Assembly: GCA_019802505.1 (NCBI GenBank)
Contig: JAFMOC010000007.1
Span: 10,984,001 to 11,048,000, forward strand
Origin: Corydoras sp. C115
Taxonomy: Eukaryota > Chordata > Actinopteri > Siluriformes > Callichthyidae
Direction: 5' to 3'
Length of the DNA stretch: 64,000 nucleotides
In this document: piece by piece, positions 23,792 to 33,859 of the stretch
Position numbering within the stretch: the stretch's first letter is position 1
How the letters are laid out: each line of letters opens with the position of its first letter
The notes under the pieces: generated by a model
Told to the model about the DNA's origin: nothing
Database searches by the model: none
Seen by the model: the letters and a program-made list of their open reading frames with translations, nothing else
Translations under genes and position numbers: made by a program

Positions 23792-26700
23792 GACCTCCAG
23801 ACTCTACTCCCCATCATGACCACAAGTATGACTCCTATTAGACTAGTTGCACCAAAAGCAGTTATCACGCTGTGATTTTCCTATAAAAGGTGGATGGTGG
23901 TGAGAAAATTCAAGCGCCTGTGCTATACGGTATTAAATTATTTATTGGCAAGAGTGTTACTAGTCCTAGAAAAAAAAGCTAATTAGTCAAGTAGTTTTAT
24001 TTATACTGCACCATTTAAATGTGCTGTAAAAATGAGTAAGAAACATTTACTATAGCAAACATACTAATAAACATCTTGATTATTAGATCATAAATTACTT
24101 TATTTTGTTAATATGGACAAAACGATTTGAAGATGTAAGAACTGTGTTACTGAATAATCTTTGTGGAACTTTATTTAATCTCTGCTTCCTCTACTTTTAG
24201 AGTCCTTATAAATGTCTATACACTCAGACACAGGGAGAACATGGAAACCCCACCCAGATCGGGATATGCTAACAACTACGTCACTATACCACCCCTTTTG
24301 GTATTATATTTGGTATTACATATAGTAAATTTGTATATTTTTCAAATATACAATATTTTTATATTATATTGCTTTTACTTCCATCTCTTTAAAACCTTTT
24401 AAATTTGTATTTTGAATTATTATAGTAATTAAATAAAATTAAATCACAATTTATACAATGGTATTTTTCTTGCAGTGCTTTTCCAACAAACATGCAGAGG
24501 TAAGGTCAACAAAGTCTTACTTCTACACTCTCAAAGGTCTGGAGATTATGTATTATGTATTATGTATGACTATTAATTAATGTAGACTAATGATTAGTGT
24601 TATAAAATTGAACATCATTAGGAAACACACACACCAGATTTTGTCCTGAAGTCTGATTAGCTTAGCTGCTTTCTCATCTAATCACAATATACACAATACC
24701 TCTCAACTTCCACATAAATGCATCGTTCAAGTTTATCATTCCGGGGGTTAATAATGTATTTTGCTTCTGATTCTTTCCTTAAATTATGGGCCATGCTAAA
24801 GCTAAACTTTAAATATAAACAGAAACAGAATCACTTATGCTGTTAAACCAAAGAGTTATGCACAATGGAAAAGAGTTGAACATGATAAACAAATCTTCAG
24901 CAAACGCTTGTGTTGTATTCAGAAAAAACATGTCCATTTATTTGTTAAAAAGCTAAAAAATAAATTAAATACTTATTGTTTGTGTATTTGTGCTACAATA
25001 AAGAGAACATGCAAATTGTATGAAAAAAATGTTGAGGCAAAGTGGTTTATTGGAAATATAAAATAATTGTATTGACTTTGGTCACCATAAAACTACTAAG
25101 CCACTTAAGATCACAAGAGATGTCTGTATTATATTTGTGTTTTAAACCTTTTACACCTCACAGGTTTTAAACCTTTGTGTCTAGTGTAAATTTAAGGTGT
25201 CACAAGTAAAATTATGGCCAAAGAACCTTTATTTTGATTCGCAATAAATATATATATACAAAATAAAGGTTCTTTGGCCATACGTTTACTGTAACAACAT
25301 AATTTACTCTAACATAAGACATAAAGGCTGTAAAGACATAAAGAGCGGTACAATAATGAGTGTCTACAGGCTACAGTGAAACATTCCTAGAAAGGTTCCT
25401 AGCAAGTTTGTGGCTGCATTTCTGCAAATGGAGTTGGTGATTTGATCAGGATTGATGGTAATGGTATGCAGGTAGATACTTATACATCATGCAATACCAT
25501 CAGGGAGGCATAAGACAACAACCCCAAGCATACAGCCAATGTCATTAAGAAATATCTTCAGCGTAAAGAAGAAGAAGTCCTAGAAGTGATGGTATGGCCC
25601 CCACAGAACCCTGATCTCAACATCATCGAGTCTGTCTGGGATTACATGAAGAGACAGAAGGATTTGAGAACGCCTACATCTACAGAAGATCTGCAGTTAG
25701 TTCTCCAAGATGTTTGGAACAGCTGAGATCCTTCAAAAACTGTGTTGCAAGTGAACCTAGAACAATTGATGCTGTTTTGAAGGCAAAGGGTGGTCACACC
25801 AAATATTGATTTGATTTACATTTCTCTTCTGTTCATTCACTGCATTTTGTTAATTGATGAAAATAAACTATTAACACTTTTTTGAAAGTATGTATGTATA
25901 CATGTATATATAACAGCGCTCCTTATACTTACTTTGATCTTTGTGGCTTAGATTTTTACTAAGAGCATTATATGAGCAACATTACTCAAAAATGGGTTAT
26001 AATTCATCACAAAACAGTTTTACAATTTAATCAAAATCTAATCCTAATTAGTCACATTTATTAAAGCTTTTTTTAGTAAGAAAAAATGTTAGCTCATTTT
26101 TATTTAAACAGTCTTGCAAAACTTCTTTTTAACATTTATTTAACTTTGGGTTGTGCAGCAGCTAGCTTTCATGTCTATTTAATCTGTGTCTCCTAAGAAA
26201 CACATGGCATGTTGGTTTTAGGGTTTTTGGGTCAGTTTGATTCAGCAACAGACTGAATCAACATCTTGCTTTAAGATGTCCTGTCCTAATTAAACAAACA
26301 GAACTATAAAAAAGAGAAAGTTTACGGTACATCCATCCATCATCTTCCACTTTATCCTGGTTCCCCATGCTCATCGAGGGGAGAACGTTTCGGGCGCTGA
26401 GCAGATACACCCAGGACAGGGCGCCAATCTATCGCTGGGCACACACTCACTCACACAGACACACAGACACAGACACACAGACACACACACACAGACACAC
26501 AGACACTATATGGGGTAATTTGAAGAACTCAATTGACCTTGATCCATGTTTTTGGACTGTGGGAGGAAACCGGAGAACCCGGAGGAAAACCACACGGACA
26601 CGGGGAGAACATGGAAACTCCACCCAGATTGAGATTCGAACTGGGAATCCCTAGCGCTGAGAGGAGAACCTGCAAACCACTAAGCCACCGTGCCACCCAG

Positions 26701-29700
26701 TTTACAGTACATTTTGTTTCTTATTTTCAGTGAGTGAACACAGTGTTTAAAATGCAGCACTGGTGTGTCAGAGCCAATCATACCGGCACTACACACACTA
26801 ACACCACCACCACTTCAGCGGCACCGCATGCACTTAAAATCATCCACTTTCCAAATAATACCTGCTCTGTGGTGGCCCTGTGGGGGCATAAGAGTACACA
26901 TACACAGTGAAGGAATCTAACAAAGTATTCAGAGAAACAGATGGACTACAGTTAGTATTTGTAGAACTGCAATGTATATCTATATTATAATGTAGAAACA
27001 AGGTGCTGGTGAGTGTGTATACAAGGCAACATCTACAAAAATATTCGAGTGTGTGTTTGATAACTGCTAAATACAATTCCTGAAATACTTTTCTGATCCT
27101 ATGGGTATACACGGTTTATTTTTGAAAAGGGTTAAAATAAGAAATCTCATGCCTCCTGCCCCAATAAAAAAGTGAATTTTAATCCACCCAGGCAGGAAGA
27201 GGCATAGGTAGGGGCTCTGAGTGCAGGAATCACAACTAATTGCTCAAACTCATCCATCTGCTTGCCGTCAAGGTTTGTTTAAGTGACGGATAAAGAATAT
27301 GGGGTTTCGCTAAAGAAAACCGGTGAAGTCGAGTAAGCACCACACACAGCTGCTTGTGGTAGACTGTGGTTTGGTGTTTGATTACCACAAGAAAACATAC
27401 CACTAGAAATCAGCTTGGAAACCAAATGCAGAATACTCCCAGCACTTGGTATCCAAAGCCCCCCTGAGGTTCAAACATCGGTACAACTTTCTAGTTGTTC
27501 TCTCATTTGAATCATCATGTTTTTTCAGTATATGGTGACAGGCGAACATAGATATGATACTGCATATCTGCACATACTGATATGTGCTGGGATATTAGGT
27601 CTTTGCAACCAACTCAGGGAATGTCAGGAAAGCCATAAGATTCACTTAGAAACAATCTTTACAAACTACGGGCTTCAATAGTGTCTAAGATCAAAAAAAG
27701 TGACCTTTGCTGGCTGATTAACCTTCAATGTGTCAGCACCAAAGAACATTTCTCTCTGGATACAATTATTCTGCATAAAGCCTGGTTATGGTTAAAATGC
27801 TAAAATGAAGGAAGCTGTGGAGTACCCTGATGAATGACCTCTCAGTTCTGTATGAGGCATTTACAAAACAAAGATCAGGGGCCAAGCAATCTGACTCCCA
27901 AACAACCAATGATGTTGATGATGGTATTGACACGCAAAGACTATAATTATGCTTTGACAAGTGTACACTTTCACTGTATATGTTTAGTTTGTCTATGTAA
28001 ATTCTAAAAGAAGAATTTCATAAATGTACTAAACAAGAAAAACTTAAACCACATTTCTGACAGTCTTAAGGTTAATATGTGGACAAATGTGATCTATATT
28101 ACTAGCCATGCCATAACAAGTCTGTATGGCAGTGTGGAACATTTTATCAGTTGGATAGTGCTGCCTGCTCTAAACCACTCAATAATGCAGGGGGCCCAGA
28201 CAACCATTGTGAATGCAGGCTCAAATTTCAGCCAGAGTGCACACCCGGTCTTGATGAGACTGTATTTCTTTTCACTGCATTAAAGCATGTAAAAACATTG
28301 GATTCCAGCAGTTCTAGACAGTATGTGCAATCCACATCACTTTATTAGCAGTGACTTATATTTTAAAGTCAATGGTTTCAGAAAATAGACATGCACTTGA
28401 GTTTTAACAGTTTTAAACAAAACCATATTTTTAGAACCACTAAGCCAATTGATCAAGCTTTAGTAGGGCTAGAGATCACTTTAACATCTTTAAGTATAAC
28501 ATTTCAGAGGGAGGAATGAATTTTTGAAGGCAGTTATGAGAAAAAAAACTAAAACCTGTTTAAGATGAACTGAGTCAAAATGTAACTACAAAATCTTAAA
28601 ACCACACATTCAGATTTCTCCATAAAATATCCATCATTTTATTTATTTCATGCATATGGTGAGCAGGGAAAAGAGGAGCTGATTTAATCCTCACATTCAC
28701 TGATGGGTAATTATGGACAAGCAGTGATTAAAATGTATTGATTAATCAAAGGTTTAATCAGACTTTGCAACAATATTACAGGCATGTGTGCTAGCAAGCA
28801 GAACAAAAAATGAAATTCTATTTTCACTGAAAAAAGTGTTCCATTTCCATTTCCAAAAGTGTTTCCATTTCCATTAAGCTCTCTTACAATATTTGAGCAC
28901 AACTGTCCAGTCTTTTTGCAGTAGATATATTCTAGTGTGCAGACTATATATGAATGTGAGGAGACCATAAACCAGCCATGAGGGCAGATACTGGACACAA
29001 CAGGATTCAGCACAGTGGACCGACCTGAATAGGTAGTAAATTACAGTGACATTAGGACTGAGCTCTAGCATCACAACTGTTTTTTTTTTGTCTGACCTGA
29101 AGATATAAAAGCACAAAGGTGTCCAAGTGTGCCATGGTAATTCAGCACAGCTTCCTACTCATTGCATTCAAACCCATTGTGTGGTCTTAGGCTTTAAATT
29201 CCCCAGCTTTATGTTCTGCCTCTACACAGGACACACTGTTTCTGCTGACCTACACCAACCAAGGGCCTGACAGCAGGAGCAAATGGGTGATCTCACACAG
29301 AGTTGGTGTCTTTGTATGGGTGAGCCAGCAACAGAGACCATGTGTTGGGGCCACCACCACACTGTCACCGTAGATCTGCCACCTCAACATATGTCAAACA
29401 TAAACAAAGTAAATGCCTGCCGTTGTGCAGTTTCTCCCATCCAGAATCACCACATTTTACATTTGCAGAGTTTAAGTCAAATATGTTTGCAAAGTCTACA
29501 GCCTGTCTATGTGTGTGTGTGGGGGGGGGGGGGGGCAGAACAGGATCTTACAGGCTGCTCTCCACCTAACGTTTCCCGTCATCTGGAAATAATACAGTAA
29601 TGCTGCACAAACAAGGATATCCATGTTGCAGCCATGTTGAGGTTTCTGGGGTCGCTGCTGATGAGATTTAAGGCCAAGGTGCTTTTATATGCAGACATTA

Positions 29701-30655
29701 CCCGAAAATCTAATGCAAGCAGGGTTGCTAAAATCTAGAATTTAATATGTACATTATCTATACAATAAATATGTGATTATATTTTTACTGTCAGACCAAA
29801 TATAAAATACAGATATAAATAACATTTCAACCATTGGAAGTTACCTTTCATGTGCATGCAAATAGGATGCAATCTTCTGCCATTATTAAATGCTCAGACT
29901 CTATGAGTCTAATGAGACTAAAATGCTCAATAATCATATAATTTTCATATTTACATTACGTTTTGATGCAATTTTGTCTTAGAATTCATAATTTAAACAA
30001 TCTCTGCCTTTGACTAACAATCTTTGACGTTTTATTGATTTACATATTTAACAATAATTTCTGAAGAAAACGTGCATTTGGACGCTGCAGCCTTCCTTGT
30101 GTGATTTACTATCCTATTGATAATGTAGTAGCAACAGAATTGGATCTGAAGGAGACTAAAATGTCTCACTAGTTTGTTTCTAAAATCGATGAATCCATAT
30201 GCAGAATTGTATTTCCTTACTCAGGTTTTTGTTCGATCGTTTGATGGAAGGGCATGTTATCTATGAGAGGACACACAGTCTGCCGTGATAACGTGGTAAA
30301 CGATGTGCTTTATGTGCTGATGTCTCTCTCTCTCTCTCTCTCTCGTGATGTGGACCTGGACCTACCCACAGCTCTGATGGTGAATCCTCTGGGTGACCTG
30401 AGTGCTCTGCGCATCCACGCTTCTCTCAGCACCTCCAAATTACTGCCACTCCCTTGAATAAGCAGCACACAATTCTCCATCCAGCCCTGAAAATAAACTT
30501 CAGACACTGCTTTGACGAGCCTTTTATTCCAGAAGCTGCGCAGATTCTGAGACCTGAAATCGAGGAAAACATCTCGTCCTCTTGTGGGAGGAACCGAGTC
30601 TTCGTCGTCGCATCGGAGCACCACGGCGAGAGCGGCGGCCGACAGCCGAACCACC

Positions 30656-30693
<38 letters not shown>

Positions 30694-30699
30694 AGACAT
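15811..30699 (-). CDS. stox1: storkhead-box protein 1, complete (4 coding exons)
   Basis: Exons are 30366-30699, 20669-20821, 18301-20590 and 15811-15964. The junctions (G|GTAGGT to CTAG|G, CCAG|GTAACC to TTTAG|GA, CCAAG|GTTGGT to TTGCAG|G) keep one frame of 976 codons plus stop; human STOX1 is about 989. Exon 1 shows the STOX1 N-terminal pattern (FWNKRLVKAVSEVYFQGW, LEVLREAWMRRALRSPRGF). Exons 2-3 encode the winged-helix DNA-binding domain (FIPLSEVLCSAISDMN, ALIKDRKIYHTGEGYFIVTP). Further conserved blocks are [20 protein letters not shown] and INPELTVDNLVRHTVLMKK, and the protein ends SPNSVILKGLKQ to LLQLTPVMNV, as in mammals. STOX1 is a nuclear winged-helix regulator linked in mammals to placental and neural functions. 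A 12-glutamine run follows Met-Ser. The last intron contains a Tc1 element. The identical C-terminus and the ccar1 neighbour favour STOX1 over STOX2. Confidence 0.95.
16160..17745 (-). mobile_element. Tc1-like DNA transposon, right terminus lost
   Basis: The left end begins CAATGGTGTGAAAAAGTG after TA, the Tc1 target. A ~210-bp inverted repeat (16160-~16375) is mirrored at ~17570-17745, where the outer ~30 bp are missing and SINE-A sequence begins at once. It lies in stox1's last intron, in the same orientation for its transposase. Confidence 0.9.
16379..17398 (-). pseudogene. Tc1 transposase with one premature stop
   Basis: The N-terminal part (16991-17398) begins MPRSKEIQEQLRNKVIEIYQ with the paired-type helix-turn-helix and the GRPPKITPRAQKR linker. 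The C-terminal part (16379-~16988) carries the DDE catalytic core: WTDETKVELFG, LQDNDPKHTSK and LNPIEMLWYDLKK, with 34 residues between the second Asp and the Glu (DD34E). The two parts share one frame; only the TAA at 16991-16993 separates them. About 340 residues in all, the usual Tc1 length. The protein would be inactive as it stands unless the stop is read through. Confidence 0.9.
17745..18014 (+). mobile_element. SINE-A copy, head missing, fused to Tc1 end
   Basis: Starts at GGTTCGAATCCCAATCTGGG, so the A box and first ~50 bp are lost. The body contains a (TG)n expansion at ~17896-17927. It joins the truncated Tc1 inverted repeat at 17745 with no spacer. Confidence 0.75.
17896..17927. 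repeat. (TG)n microsatellite
   Basis: About 16 TG units inside the SINE-A body. Confidence 0.9.
18301..20590 (-). CDS. stox1: stox1 exon 3: second half of winged helix and long central region
   Basis: A 2290-nt exon starting MTIPTQDILYNALGALIKDR. It carries [13 protein letters not shown], a Lys/Arg/Ser-rich low-complexity middle, an acidic block (EDDDDCCSSLCLNVEH), and ends ADSGIDSPR, matching the mammalian exon end. Confidence 0.95.
20669..20821 (-). CDS. stox1: stox1 exon 2: first half of winged helix
   Basis: 153 nt encoding DLSPVQMSPITQSQFIPL and on to THE sequence LINHMTKAHP. Acceptor TTTTCTAG, donor GTAACC. Confidence 0.9.
21316..21342. repeat. (AC)n microsatellite
   Basis: About 12 AC units in stox1 intron 1. 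Confidence 0.8.
22226..22706. mobile_element. MITE-M, non-autonomous Tc1/mariner-like element with TA duplication
   Basis: TA flanks both ends (22224-22225, 22707-22708). The ends are imperfect inverted repeats: left CAGCCCCAGTCAAAGG; right, read inward, CATTATCAGTCAAAGTTTG. The interior is partly palindromic: the GATGGACTTTGTAGTTTTTC side mirrors ACTACGAAGTCCATC. No coding frame. Confidence 0.7.
22741..22862 (+). mobile_element. SINE-A copy with large internal deletion
   Basis: Head ACGGTAGCTTAGTG is joined directly to the 3' body CAGCCCAGCACCCGAAACG and ends in ATTAATGAATG. Confidence 0.6.
23736..23789. repeat. (CA)n microsatellite
   Basis: 27 uninterrupted CA units, likely polymorphic. 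Confidence 0.95.
24222..24296 (-). mobile_element. SINE-A fragment
   Basis: ACACAGGGAGAACATGGAAA and CCACCCAGATCGGGAT, followed by a decayed head. Confidence 0.5.
25206..25289. repeat. long perfect hairpin (23-bp arms)
   Basis: Arm 1 at 25214-25236 (begins ATGGCCAAAGAACC) is the exact reverse complement of arm 2 at 25259-25281. The 22-nt loop is AT-rich. Outside the arms, AGTAAA and TTTACT continue the pairing after two mismatched bases. It resembles a tiny palindromic transposon remnant. Confidence 0.85.
25375..25860 (+). pseudogene. decayed Tc1-like transposase C-terminus
   Basis: A frame at 25514-25726 reads DNNPKHTANVIKKYLQRK, then VWPPQNPDLNIIESVWD, which are the second Asp and the Glu blocks of Tc1 transposase, up to a TGA. 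The upstream catalytic half is missing or decayed. It belongs to a different Tc1 lineage from the copy at 16160. Confidence 0.75.
26319..26712 (-). mobile_element. full-length SINE-A copy with 14-bp target-site duplication
   Basis: AGTTTACGGTACAT at 26319-26332 and AGTTTACAGTACAT at 26699-26712 flank the element, with one mismatch. The tail is (CATC)n at the left and the head is complete at the right. An ACACAG expansion lies at 26455-26510. Confidence 0.85.
26745..27085. mobile_element. MITE-M copy, degenerate
   Basis: Contains TAATACCTGCTCTGTGG, AACAGATGGACTACAGTTAG and GTAGAACTGCAATG in the order of the 22226-22706 element. Confidence 0.5.
30319..30347. repeat. (CT)n microsatellite beside the stox1 exon 1 donor
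   Basis: About 12 CT units on the plus strand, read as GA in the transcript, starting some 18 nt into intron 1. Confidence 0.85.
30366..30699 (-). CDS. stox1: stox1 exon 1
   Basis: ATG at 30697-30699, then Ser, 12 Gln and the conserved N-terminal region ending RGFTIRAV. The donor GTAGGT leaves one G, which joins exon 2 as V-G-D-L-S-P-V-Q-M. Confidence 0.93.
30658..30693 (-). repeat. stox1: coding (CAG)12 tract in stox1
   Basis: Twelve pure CAG codons encode polyglutamine directly after Met-Ser. No interrupting codon is seen. Confidence 0.9.
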
Positions 30700-30944
30700 G
30701 CCGCTGCTCCTCTCCTCCAGCCAACGTCAAACGCGCACACTTCCAAAACCTCAAAACGGTTTCAAAAACAGACTCGGACGGAGTCCCATCATGCGGACAT
30801 ATCCAGCTCTCCGCCTGCCTGCCTGCACCGCTTTCGCTCCCAGGGAAACCGGTGCAACTGACGTATGAGAGGGAGGAGCCTATTCATCAGCACAACCAAT
30901 AGAATCTCACGAACTGCTCCGCTTTCAACCTGTGTGTTTCAGGT

Positions 30945-30945
<1 letters not shown>
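30700..30945 (-). promoter_or_regulatory. stox1: stox1 promoter / 5' UTR region
   Basis: Moderately GC-rich DNA upstream of the start codon. It contains a CRE-like TGACGTA (about 30859) and a CCAAT box on the plus strand (about 30895). The repeats begin right after it. The transcription start is not visible. Confidence 0.4.
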
Positions 30946-30987
<42 letters not shown>

Positions 30988-31177
30988 CATATTCAGCCAT
31001 TGGTCACTTTATTGGGGACACCTCCTTGTTTCTACACACGTCGTTCATTTTTAGCTCCACTTTAAATATAACTGCATTTTGTTTGTTCTAAATTACAGAC
31101 TGTACTCCTTTTGTTTCTCTGCATACATCATTAGTCCCCATTACGCTGTTCTCTAATAGTCAGAACCATCACAGCAC

Positions 31178-31645
<468 letters not shown>

Positions 31646-31826
31646 GCCATTGGTCACTTTATTGGGGACACCTCCTTGTTTCTAAACACGTCGTTCATTT
31701 TTAGCTCCACTTTAAATAAAACTGCATTTTGTTTGTACTACAATTAGAGACTGTACTCCTTTTGTTTCTCTGCATACATCATTAGTCCCCATTACGCTGT
31801 TCTCTAATAGTCAGAACCATCACAAC

Positions 31827-32176
31827 ATCCATCCATCCATCCATTATCTTCTGCTTTATCCTATATTAGTGTCGTGGTGGGGTTCCCCATGCCCATCCAG
31901 GGGAGAACGTTTTGGGCGCTGGGCAGGTACACTCAGGACAGGGCGCCAATCTATCGCTGGACACACACTCACGCACACATACACACTCTATACGGGATAA
32001 TTTGGAGAACTCAACTGACTTGATTCATGTTTTTTGGACTGTGGGAGGAAACCAGAGAACCCGGAGAAAACTCACGCAGACACAGGGAGAACATGGAAAC
32101 TCCACCCAGATGGGGATTCGAATCGGGAATCCCTAGCGCTGAGAGACAAACGTGCTAACCACCAAGCCACCATGCC

Positions 32177-32180
<4 letters not shown>
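31827..32180 (-). mobile_element. SINE-A copy, tandem unit 2
   Basis: Shares private variants with unit 1, so it arose by segment duplication and not by a separate insertion. Confidence 0.8.
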
Positions 32181-32214
<34 letters not shown>

Positions 32215-32375
32215 AGCTCCACTTTAAATTAAACTGCATTTTGTTTGTTCTACAATTACAGACTGTACTCCTTTTGTTTCTCTGCATACATCATTAGTCC
32301 CCATTATTCTGTGCTCTAATAGTCAGAACCATCACAGCACCACCACAGATATTAAAGGTACACAGGTTGTAAATA

Positions 32376-32645
32376 GGGACGACCTGGTGGCTTGGTGGTT
32401 AGCACGTCCACCTTTTAGAGGATCGAGAGGTGGTTCGAATCCCGATCTGAGTGACGTTTTCATGGTGGCCCATGTTTGTGTGGGTTTTCTCCCGGTTCTC
32501 CGGTTTCCTCCCTCGCAAGGTTCAGAAATATAAATTCAAGGTGAATTGGCCTCATAGTCATTAGTTCCTCCCTGTATGGGCATGTGACACCCCCCCCCCC
32601 CCTCATGACCCTAGTAGAGGATTAAGTGGAAGATAATGAGATGGG
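32376..32645 (+). mobile_element. SINE-A-related copy, diverged subfamily
   Basis: A-box region TGGTGGCTTGGTGG and B box GGTTCGAATCC are intact. The body lacks the CGATAGATTGG block, and the tail is GATAATGAGATGGG. Confidence 0.7.
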
Positions 32646-33777
32646 ATAAGGTTTTAAATAGGTTGGTGAATGATTATCAGTATTGGAGTTTTTGAACACT
32701 GTGTTCACCTACTGTGCATTCTATTAGACACATAGTTATCTTCAATTTCTTCATAAGTACTCACAGTATGTTGCTTACAGACATTTTGAACTGCTGGATT
32801 ATTCTCAGTACAGCAGTTTTACCAATGTAATAAAATACTACAGTAGCATTGTTGTGTCAGATATTTTCATCCCGTACTGAAATAACACCTGATTGGTGGT
32901 CCTGTAGTTTTTAGCACAGAGAAAATACTATTGGTGGTAATGGTGGTAAAATTCCAATTACTTTGCTGTAATTTATATTTAGGTGCATTTGAGTATTAAG
33001 CATGGTGTTGGAAGGAACAATGAAGGCCAAATTTAAGTGCTAACTGAGAATAAAGGATTGTTAACTTTATGCAATAACAGCTTCTAGTGCTTAAAAAAGC
33101 ACACCAGAAGCTTGTTTCAGTCCAGGGTTATATTTTATTTATTTAACTTTTGACTAAGCGGTTTATAGAGCAGTGAATACTTTACCTGAAATGTAAAGAT
33201 TATTAAATCCCTTTATTAAGTACAGATGACAACAAATACAGACTTTTGTTATAAAATCTCTCTTTCTCTCATTATTAGTTTATGGTGGGCACATGTTTAA
33301 GCTCCAGGTTGTAAAGCGGATCAAAGACACTGTTCACCACTCCTTGTTAAATGTTTATGGTGTGTGCTGATGTGTAAGCAGACACTTATAGGCTAAAGTA
33401 CCACTAAACTTTTTAGGGAAAAAATCTACGTTCTACCTTGTGATCTACTTAAGTGGTAATAAAGCTCATATGCTCATTGATTAAGCAAATTTCTATTAAA
33501 AATCTTTTGATTAAAAAACAACCATTATTGCTATTATTAAACTGTTTTTTTATTGTAATTAGCTCAATTGACTTTAGTTGAAAGTAAATACACAATTGTT
33601 TATGTAATAAAAAAAAATACAGGGCAACACTGTGTTAAAATTCTTTTTTCAGCTGTCAGTAAACACATAGCCACACATTGCACTGGTCATTTTTAGTACC
33701 CTCTTTGAATGCCCTTTTTTTTATCTTTCTGACAGTATAAACAATGCACAAGAAGAGAATACATTATGATGTAGTGT

Positions 33778-33859
<82 letters not shown>

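Larger units (their letters stand above)
20822..30365 (-). other. stox1: stox1 intron 1 (about 9.5 kb)
   Basis: Runs from the donor GTAGGT at 30365 to the acceptor at 20822-20823. It contains a MITE, Tc1 remains, a hairpin, SINE-A pieces and microsatellites, each listed here. No other exon is seen. Confidence 0.8.

Noticed and set aside
30454..30902. Plus-strand frames with poly-Leu or poly-Ala runs
   Set aside because: Antisense shadows of the stox1 CAG tract.
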